Source: Aureococcus anophagefferens | Lineage: Eukaryota > Sar > Pelagophyceae > Pelagomonadales > Pelagomonadaceae | NCBI RefSeq assembly: GCF_000186865.1 | Contig: NW_008705642.1 | Coordinates: 3,524-27,951, forward strand | Length of the DNA: 24,428 nt | Direction of reading: 5' to 3' | Part shown: positions 15,917 to 22,409 of the stretch, one piece after another | Layout: every line of letters begins with the position of its first letter | Position numbering within the stretch: position 1 is the first letter of the stretch | Notes under the pieces: generated by a model | Told to the model about the DNA's origin: nothing | The model's database searches: none | Seen by the model: only the letters and a program-made list of their open reading frames with translations | Translations under genes and position numbers: made by a program

Positions 15917-17149
15917 CTACGCGCGCTGCTCCGTCGCGGGCCCGGGCTTGCGCGCGTAGACGATGAGCCACTGGTCCGGGTAGGAGACGACGTAGCCGAG
16001 GTGCCAGCCGCCGGCCTCGTACTCGACGTCGACGAAGCCGATGTCCTCGAGGTCCTCGACGACGCGGTCGAGGTCCGTGACGCGGACGTCGTGGTCGCTG
16101 TTCGTGCCGTTCGCGTCGAAGACGTTCGCGTCGTAGGGCGCGTGTCTGGCCGGGTCCAGCGGCGCCTCGTGCGGGGCGCGGTACACCATCTGGAGCGACA
16201 CGAGGCCGCCGGGCCGCAGCGCCGCGAGGATGTCCTCGAGGATGCCCCGGCGCACGACGTAGACGCAGATGTGCTGCAGCGCGATCGTCGACATGACGAA
16301 GTCGTACTCGTCGACGGGCGCGGGGGCCCGGCCGTCGGTGGCCGCGAGCCCCGCGCCGGCCGACTGCCACGCATGGAACTTGGACCGGTCCCAGCCGTCG
16401 CGGCCGACGAAGGCGAGCGCGCCCTCGACGTGCCGCGCCACCAAATCGCAGCCGTCGACGCGGTCCCAGGCCGCGAGGCGCAGCAGGTTCGCCACGTTGC
16501 GGCCGCCGCCGCAGGCGACGTCGAGGGCGCGCTTCCCCCGCCAGACGCGCGGGTCCCGCACGACGGGCTTCAGGATCATGCCCCAGTACTCCGCGGCGTC
16601 GTTGTGGATGACGTGGTTCCCGGATACGAGCTCCTGCGCCGCGGGGTCGTAGAATTTGCGCTGCATGGCGACGTAGCGCCGGCAATTCTCCACGTGGGGC
16701 GCGCGGCAGCCGGGCATGGGCCGGTCCTCGCCCGCGGCGGCGCGGTCGACGGGCCAGGGCGGGAGCGCCGCGTCGGCGGTCGTCGGCGGCCGCGCGGCGG
16801 CGGCGGCGGCCGCGGCGGCCGCGACGTCGCGCGCGCCGTCGACGCCCCAGGCGCGGAGCGCCGTCGACACGTCGCCTTCCGTCGGCGGGGAGCCGCGGGC
16901 GTCGCGCGGCACGAGGATCTCGCCCACGGCCGCGATCTTCACGATCAACCCGCGCGCGTCGTCGGCGATGGTCACGCGTCTGCGCCTCAGTTCCGCGAGG
17001 AGGCCCGCCGCCGCGCAGTCCGCCGACGCGCAGCCGACGAAGCCGAGCGACGGCCAGTGCTCCTGATATATCTCTGATATGCGCGCGCTCGGCGCCGTCG
17101 CGGCGCTCGCGCTCGCGCTGCCCCCGGGCGCGCCGATGATCGTCCGCAT
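15917..17149 (-). CDS. Class I SAM-dependent methyltransferase
   Basis: 410 residues if the ATG at 17149-17147 is used. The frame stays open upstream to a GTG at 17344, so the start is not certain. The Rossmann-type methyltransferase core is clear: motif I ALDVACGGGRNVANLL (about residues 208-223), the acidic post-I loop VDGCDLV, motif II-like YDFVMSTIALQHI (282-294) and the post-core LRPGGLVSLQMVY. The C-terminus (DLDRVVEDLEDIGF, YPDQWLIVYARK) fits the family. An N-terminal 200-residue extension contains an Ala run and a conserved-looking AVGEILVPRDARGSPP. The substrate cannot be told; small-molecule or sugar methylation are the usual options. The 5' end overlaps the plus-strand ORF at 17079 for about 70 bp, so at least one start is misplaced; a first exon elsewhere is possible. 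Confidence 0.72.
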   Translation of the reverse strand: MRTIIGAPGGSASASAATAPSARISEIYQEHWPSLGFVGCASADCAAAGLLAELRRRRVTIADDARGLIVKIAAVGEILVPRDARGSPPTEGDVSTALRAWGVDGARDVAAAAAAAAAARPPTTADAALPPWPVDRAAAGEDRPMPGCRAPHVENCRRYVAMQRKFYDPAAQELVSGNHVIHNDAAEYWGMILKPVVRDPRVWRGKRALDVACGGGRNVANLLRLAAWDRVDGCDLVARHVEGALAFVGRDGWDRSKFHAWQSAGAGLAATDGRAPAPVDEYDFVMSTIALQHICVYVVRRGILEDILAALRPGGLVSLQMVYRAPHEAPLDPARHAPYDANVFDANGTNSDHDVRVTDLDRVVEDLEDIGFVDVEYEAGGWHLGYVVSYPDQWLIVYARKPGPATEQRA

Positions 17150-17306
17150 CGCCGAGACGGAGTACGACGTCGACGAAGCCGTCGTCTTCGACGACCATCG
17201 CGCGCTGCCGTCGCTGCTCGCGGACTTTAGGGAACTCAATGTCGAGATGTTGGCTTTTCGATCAAACAAGCCGGCTCGCTTCGCGAGCCGTCGGCCACTC
17301 GTTTGA
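17079..17306 (+). CDS. Secreted-protein 5' fragment
   Basis: ATG at 17079, 75 codons. It starts with a signal-peptide-like MRALGAVAALALALPPGAP, then MIVRIAETEYDVDEAVVFDD and LPSLLADFREL. After about 17235 the composition changes and the remaining codons look non-coding. The layout (signal peptide, then a short 'V-R-I-x-x-x-x-Y-D-V-D' beta hairpin) resembles the N-terminus of the fusion gene starting at 21645 (MRVLALLATIAAA..., LTLQVDGVTRSID). It may be a first exon or a truncated gene. A stem-loop follows at about 17258-17308. Confidence 0.4.
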   Translation: MRALGAVAALALALPPGAPMIVRIAETEYDVDEAVVFDDHRALPSLLADFRELNVEMLAFRSNKPARFASRRPLV

Positions 17307-17308
17307 TT
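17258..17308. repeat. Imperfect stem-loop
   Basis: ATCAAAC...GGCTCGC, TTCG, CGAGCC...GTTTGAT forms a long imperfect hairpin with a TTCG-type loop. It falls at the point where the secreted-protein fragment stops looking coding. Could be a transcript-end structure or an insertion scar. Confidence 0.5.
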
Positions 17309-17353
17309 GAAGTTGCTCGCTGCGCTCGCTTTCAAATAAACCACTCATTAGAA

Positions 17354-17465
17354 GTTTCCGTCCACTTGGCCTTTCGTATCTCCCACTAGCCTGAGCTAAA
17401 GGAAGCAAAGTAAAATCCTCCCTCAAGGGGAGGGTGAGCTCAGTTTCAATTAAAGATGCCAGAAT
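17354..17465 (+). repeat. Repeat D, copy 2
   Basis: 112 bp, near-identical to 12155-12275 apart from a missing 9-bp CCCTCAAGG unit and a few substitutions. Confidence 0.85.
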
Positions 17466-17913
17466 TCGTGCTCCGCGGAACCACTGACACGTTCAATGAT
17501 CGGATTTATTCAACAAAACGCGCTGCCTCGGCGTTGCCGAGTGATAAAAATAAGCGTGTCTCACGGTCTGGACGTCGTTCGCGGGGCAGCGGCTCCCGGG
17601 GCCGGTCCTGAGCGTCGATTGGTCCAGGAAAACCTTGACGAGCGTGATCTCCGTCGCCCGCCGCATCCGATGGTACAATTTATCTGCGTCCAATCAACCC
17701 CTGAGCGGCGAAACCTTAACGGCCGCGGGCGCAGAGGCCCGGGGGCTGGAAAGGCAACGATGGGAGACGACAGATGACCCAATTCCCCCAGCGTCATCCC
17801 CTAGGATACCAATCCCCCGTATCCTCCTCCTCCTTAACCTAGCCTATAACGCCAGTGCTATGGTTCACCTCATCTGGGTCATGCTCCCACAGCGCTACTA
17901 CCTGTGAAGCTAA
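17466..17913. other. Stretch between repeats, no clear gene
   Basis: A short minus-strand frame (17493-17693) looks weakly protein-like (LYHRMRRATEITLVKVFLDQ) but has no recognisable family. The end, 17800-17913, probably belongs to the decayed retroelement whose RNase H tail follows. Confidence 0.35.
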
Positions 17914-18099
17914 CCTGCTACCTACACATACCTGCACATCGGATTCGTCTACGACGCCATCGACTCGGGCTGCTTCCACTTTCGCTACGTCCGGTCCAAG
18001 CAGAACCCCGCGAATTCCCTCACGGCTGCTGAGGACGAGGAACGCTTCTACCGCTCCGTCATGGCATTCAGCGGCGCTGATGTGCGCACAGGCGCCTGA
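17914..18099 (+). pseudogene. Ty1/copia-like RNase H C-terminal remnant
   Basis: Open frame between TAA 17911-17913 and TGA 18097-18099. It reads LHIGFVYDAIDSGCFHFRYV, then RSKQNPANSLTA and ERFYRSVMAF. In copia-type polyproteins the RNase H end runs 'K-H-I-D-I-R-Y-H-x-I-R-E...G...L-x-Y-V-x-T-K-x-N-P-A-D-x-L-T-K...F'. The spacing and Y-V-R-S-K-Q-N-P-A-N-S-L-T-A match well, with D and K of the A-D-x-L-T-K string changed. Upstream polyprotein domains are not visible. Repeat A follows 42 bp later in the same orientation, as a 3' untranslated end would. Confidence 0.45.
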
Positions 18100-18141
18100 G
18101 GCGCCGGCCCATCCTCGTGCCCGCGTCTCCGGCCTTGGCCT

Positions 18142-18263
18142 CGCCACCCCGGACCCCGGGGAAGCGGCGAGCTGGGAGAGGACCACCACAACCAGCAGTT
18201 TTATTTAGCTGGATGATGATAGGTGGTCTAAACTCACTAACCCGTTACCGGAAACATATTGTA
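18142..18263 (+). repeat. Repeat A, copy 2
   Basis: 122 bp, one difference from 12398-12519. Here it follows the RNase H remnant but is not followed by repeat B; identity ends at the same CATATTGTA. Confidence 0.85.
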
Positions 18264-18278
18264 CTGCCGTAAATGCAA

Positions 18279-18327
18279 TTTCCGTCCACTTGGCCGCCTT
18301 TCGTATCTCCCACTAGCCTGAGCTAAA
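18279..18327 (+). repeat. Repeat D core, copy 3, flanked by 11-bp direct repeats
   Basis: TTTCCGTCCACTTGGCC to CCTGAGCTAAA, with a 3-bp GCC insertion compared with copies 1 and 2. AAATGCAATTT occurs at 18271-18281 and again at 18326-18336, so the core is bracketed by an 11-bp direct repeat that looks like a target-site duplication. Confidence 0.7.
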
Positions 18328-18399
18328 ATGCAATTTTATGTTAGGGCGCGAGCACGTCGCGACCGCGCTCCTGGGGCGCTTCGGCGCACTCCGGGGCGG

Positions 18400-18489
18400 C
18401 GGCGTCGTCGATGGGGCGCCGAAGTACGCGGGGTGCCCGATGGATATCAGGTCACCGTCCAGCACGCCCAATGCCGCGAGCGGCTTAGC
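18400..18489 (-). pseudogene. Partial duplicate of the GT61 domain
   Basis: Reads LAALGVLDGDLISIGHP on the minus strand, against LAALGVLDDELVSIEHP in the neighbouring gene (DNA near 19087-19145). The nucleotide similarity includes silent changes, so this is a diverged copy. It begins right at the TAA of the intact gene (18487-18485) and fades near repeat D copy 3. Probably the remains of a tandem GT61 paralogue. Confidence 0.6.
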
Positions 18490-21400
18490 TCACAGGGTCC
18501 TCCGGGGCGAATAGGCCGCCGATGCAGGCCTCGACGTCCGGCGGAAGCATCCAGGGCAGGTGGATGGGCGGGTACTCCACGCCGACGCGCGTGGGCCAGC
18601 CCGAGCGGGCGTGCGGCGCTCCGGCCGGCCACGCGCGCGAGCCGGCGCACGCGAGGACGCGGACGTCCACGCTCCAACCGGGGAGGAACGCCCGCCACCA
18701 GGGCGAGTAGTGCCGAACGGGCAGTCGGTGGTCGTCCACGAGGTAGAAGCGCGTACCCGGCGCAAGGAAGAGCGCGTTGAAGGCCGCCGCGCCAATGGGC
18801 GTGGCGACCGCGGCCGCGCCGCGAAAGAGCTCGACGCGGGCCGCGAGGCTGAGAGGCGCGACGTCAACGACCTCGAAGCCGCGCCGCTCAAACACTGCCG
18901 TCAGCGCATCCTCGTTCAGCAACGTGCGGTGCCCTACCACACGGTGCACGTAGATGCGGCGCGTCCGATTCTTCGGCGCGTCAGCGACCTCCAAGCCCGC
19001 CCGGAGCCGGTCCCATGTCGCGCGCGAGCAGGCCGCGTCCCCGTACGCGGGACAGCAGGGCCCGGGGACGTATAGGGCATCGAAAAGCATGGGGTGCTCG
19101 ATGGACACGAGTTCGTCGTCCAGCACCCCCAGGGCCGCCAGCGCCTCTCGCTGGTACGGTGCTAGGCCGAAATCGGCGAAGACCGCGAGCCGAAGCCGCG
19201 GCTCCTGCCGCTTTAGCTCCAGGAAGGCCTCTGCGCGATGAACGAGCTCCGCAAAGAAATGCGCGAAGTTGCCGAGGCCTGCGCGGCGCTCGAATCGATG
19301 CTTCGCCGCACCAGCTCATGGAGCGAGACACACTCTCGAGGCGAAACAGACTCTCGGCCGGCGGCGAGTCGAGTTCCGCGCGGCCCGAAACCCGCGGCCT
19401 CGTGCAGCAGGAAGCCGACGGGCCCGCGCCCAGCGCCGCCGACCCAGGCCCAGCTTTTGTCGAACACCCCGAACTTGGGCGCGTGCTCCTCGTCCACGGG
19501 AAAGCCGTCCCGCGTCACCCCGAAGCTCTGCTCGAACGGCGCGGCGTAGACCCCAGGTCTCACCGCCAGCACCGAAACGCGCTTGATGACCGTGGCACCG
19601 TTTCGCGACAGGCCGATGGCGTCTCCTGGTGTCGTCGCCAAGGCGTCCAACGACCCTACATATTTCAAAGTCGCCGCGTCGGGGCGCGCGGGCGGCAGCG
19701 TCGCCCGTTCTGGGCCGTCGTGGTCGCGCGTCCACCAGAGCGCCGCCCCCTGAGACGAGGCCATCGCCCGCTGCACTGATGCAACGGTCGCGGGTCCCGC
19801 CGCCGCCGCCTCGGCCGCGTAGTGGGGATGCGCCGTCGCGGGCGCCGCGCCCGTGACGACGTCTCCGACCTCGAAGAGGCCCGAGGCCTCGGCGCTGCTG
19901 AAGCCGCCGTGGGGCGCCGGTTCGAAACCCTCGACGACGACGGCACCGCCCACGACCTCCGCGACTCGCAGCCCCACGGGCGGGGGCAGCCGGGCGTACC
20001 GGGTCGGGCCCCGCGGCGTGGCTCGCGAACCGCAGGCGCGCGCGAGGGCGCCCAGGGCCGCGTAGCGCCCGCGGTCGTCCCCCGCGGCGCGCACGACCCT
20101 CGAACCGGCGACGGGCGCCGGCGGTTCGCCGCGGAGGACCTCGACGTCGTCGCGCGCCCGCCTCAGGTCGGCCTCGATCTCGTCATCGTAGACGCCCTGG
20201 CGCAGGAGTACCAGTGGCCGCGTCGCGTTCGTCAGGACGTCGGCCGGCCGCGCCGTGCTCAGGCGGAAGCCCGCGAGCCGCCGGCCTGCGCGCGCAGGGT
20301 TGTTGTCCAGCACGCCCCGCAGGAGGCCCTCGTCGAGCCCCGTCCGGAGGAGGTACTGCGAGCCCACGTGCGCGGCGAAGACGAATGCGTCGCCGCCGTG
20401 GGCCTTCGCGGCCCTTTGGAAGCGGGCCGCGTCCGCGTCGAGGCCGGCCTTCCACGCGAGCACCAGGTCCGCGAGCTGCGTGCCGAGGCACGGCGGCGGG
20501 CCCGCGCCCCTGGGGAGGGGACCCACGTACCTGGGATCGAACGCTCCGCGCCTCTATTTCGGTCTTTTTGCGCCGCTTGAGGACTCGGCGTCGTAGAAGA
20601 CCGAGTGCGCGCCGCCGAACGCGAGCGTGTCGCGCACCTCGAACCCAAAGTCCGCGAGGAGCCAGCGCACGTAGGCCTCGTGGACCAGCCAGGTGTGCTC
20701 CCAGTGCAGCGAGGGCTGCGTGGACGTCTTGAGTGCGCCCGTCATGTTGGGCACCTGATGCGCGCGGCCGCTCGGCGCGCGCCGCGCGTCCGGGGCGCGG
20801 CCACGCGCGCTAAAGAGCATGCGGCCGCCGGGCTTGAGGAGCCGCGCGACGCGCCCGAGGAACGCGCGCGGGTCGTAGAGGTGCTCGAAGAGGTGCGAGT
20901 GCACGACGGCGTCCACGGGCTCGAGGGCGCCCTCGTCGACGTCGTCGAAGAAGGCCCGGACGATGTCCAGCCCCTCGAGCTCGGGGCACGTCGCGCGCGG
21001 GTCCACGAGCGTCCACCGCTCGACGGCGCGCCCCGCGAGCTGCTTCGCGAGGTCGCCGGGCCCGCCGCCGACCTCGAGCACGTGGCGCGGCCGCCGACGC
21101 GTGATGAAGTCCGCGAAGGCCGCGTGGTGCTTCGGCCACAGGCTCCCGATGGAGGCCGTGTGCTGCCGCGCGTAGACCTCCTCGAGGGGCGCGAGCGGGT
21201 GCACCTGGACGCTGCCCGTGGCCGGCGACCACCAGAACCGCAGCGCCGCCTTGGAGTCGTCGCGCGCGGCCGTACCCGGCGCGGCCGCCGCCATGTAGAG
21301 CGGCATGTCGGGCACCTCGAAGAGGGGCTCGAGGCCGGGTGCGCCCGTGAGCACGTCGAAGATGCGTGGCTTAAAGCCCGGGGGGACGTCGACGCCCGCC

Positions 21401-21645
21401 GCCGCATCGGCGTCGGCGCGGGGACACGCCATTCGCGCCGCGGCCGCCGCGCCTGCGAGCACGTCTAGGATGCACGACTCGTCGTCACCGCAGCCGGCGC
21501 CGCGCAGGACCGCGCCGCGCGCGAACGAGCGGAGAGTTTCGATCGTCGCGCGCGCATCGATCGACCGAGTCACGCCGTCCACTTGCAGCGTCAGGAGGCA
21601 GTCTTGCGCTGCGGCGATCGTCGCGAGAAGAGCCAAGACCCGCAT
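18485..21645 (-). CDS. Secreted fusion: C-methyltransferase, PDZ-like region, GT61 glycosyltransferase
   Basis: ATG 21645-21643 opens with a signal-peptide-like MRVLALLATIAAAQ. Residues 135-185 resemble a C-methyltransferase N-terminal module without its zinc cysteines. Residues 188-275 are a SAM-binding core (HVLEVGGGPGDLAKQL, WTLVDP, VVHSHLFEHL, LLKPGG). After SLHWEHTWLVHE and FGGAHSVFYDAE, the same frame resumes with the C-methyltransferase C-terminal domain (FAAHVGSQYLL, GVLDNNPARAGRRLAGFRLS, VYDDEI; about 20480-20160). A PDZ-like stretch (VGLRVAEVVGGAVVVEGFEP, GLFEVGDVV) follows near 19990-19860. GT61 then covers about 19600-18485: GLGNFAHFFAELVHRAE, RIYVHRVVGHRTLLNED, ATPIGAAAFNALF. A TAG at 20556-20554 interrupts the frame; a 54-nt intron (20584-20531) would remove it. 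A second intron (19391-19279) joins HEAAG to LGNFAHFF perfectly. The likely role is a Golgi or secreted enzyme decorating glycans. Confidence 0.7.
19279..19391 (-). other. Predicted 113-nt phase-1 intron
   Basis: Minus-strand donor G|GTTTCG and acceptor GCGCAG|GC. Removal changes the frame exactly as needed, rebuilding the GT61 string HEAAGLGNFAHFF, where 'G-N-x-x-H-F' is a typical GT61 motif. The unspliced frame runs on into low-quality Ser/Arg sequence. Confidence 0.65.
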
Positions 21646-22116
21646 GCCCGCATGAGCTGGCCCTACAGACAGCTACGCTGAACAGCGACGCAGCATAACA
21701 GCGTGGCAAGGGGAGGTAAGTCTTAGGAGGTAGTCTTGTGGCACAAAAAGTTGGGTAAAGTTGGGAGGTAGTCTTGATAAGACTTTAAGAAGTCGACGTC
21801 TACTCACGGTGCGGCCCCGCCTTCATCTGCGACACGCCGCATTCTGACCTGAGTAGACCACGCCCCTCCCCTGGCGGAGAGATCTCCTGTCCCTTAATCC
21901 CTCGCCTGGGGGAAGTTATGACCTCACGCGGGGGTAAGGGAGCGGCATGGTCTACTCATGCCAGCGCCGCATTCATCGCTGCGGCTAGAGAGATAGAGAG
22001 TTTTGTATCTCCCTAGTGGCTCGCTGGTACAGAGCCACTCAATTTCCTTCCCCTCCTTAATACTTTCTAACCCTGTTATAGCTGCTTCCCGCACTGTAAT
22101 AGACGGAGAGTCTTCC
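21646..22116. other. Intergenic stretch upstream of the LTR-like repeat
   Basis: No gene seen. GGAGGTAGTCTTG occurs twice near 21728-21772. An 11-bp inverted repeat TGAGTAGACCA (21850-21860) pairs with TGGTCTACTCA (21948-21958) around a 87-bp spacer. A GTGGCTC/GAGCCAC hairpin lies near 22015-22040. The 5' part of the LTR could extend into this region. Confidence 0.45.
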
Positions 22117-22309
22117 TGGACCTAGTGAGGCAGATCCTCTGCCCGTTCGTCCAGTAGCCCCAGCCCCCGTACACTACGGCAGCTGAGGTGACGTGAGGAT
22201 AACAGAGACGCCGGTGTACCGCCACTGCGTAACCTCGATAGTTCACCCTCACACGGCAGGGCAGCCCCACTAGGCTGCCTCCCCGTGTCGGAGTTTACTA
22301 TCTCGTTAG
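22117..22309 (+). repeat. Repeat B, copy 2: probable 5' LTR (or its 3' part)
   Basis: 193 bp matching 12520-12712 with 5 differences. It starts TGGACC and ends CTCGTTAG. Followed after 3 nt by TGGGACCCAGCGC at 22313, whose leading TGG fits a tRNA-CCA primer-binding site, and 100 bp later by a long Gag-like frame. The TG start is typical of LTRs; the AG end is not, so the exact ends are unsure. Confidence 0.65.
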
Positions 22310-22312
22310 GTT

Positions 22313-22327
22313 TGGGACCCAGCGCTC
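22313..22327 (+). promoter_or_regulatory. Possible retrotransposon primer-binding site
   Basis: TGGGACCCAGCGCTC begins 3 nt after the LTR-like repeat ends. Primer-binding sites pair with a tRNA 3' end and so start with TGG. I cannot say which tRNA it would match. Confidence 0.35.
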
Positions 22328-22409
22328 GGTCTCTCTGCGTAGACCTCACGCATTCTTTTCGTTCGCTTCTCATTTGCGCTCTTTCCCCGCGCTCAATTGC
22401 AGGGGGAGA

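Noticed and set aside
16001..17077. 358-codon plus-strand open frame
   Set aside because: Antisense to the methyltransferase, whose motifs are unambiguous; the plus frame has no recognisable domain.
15555..17198. 547-codon minus-strand open frame
   Set aside because: Shifted shadow of the methyltransferase frame; mostly Arg/Ala/Gly, with no motif.
20605..21468. 287-codon plus-strand open frame
   Set aside because: Antisense to the C-methyltransferase core; composition-driven shadow.
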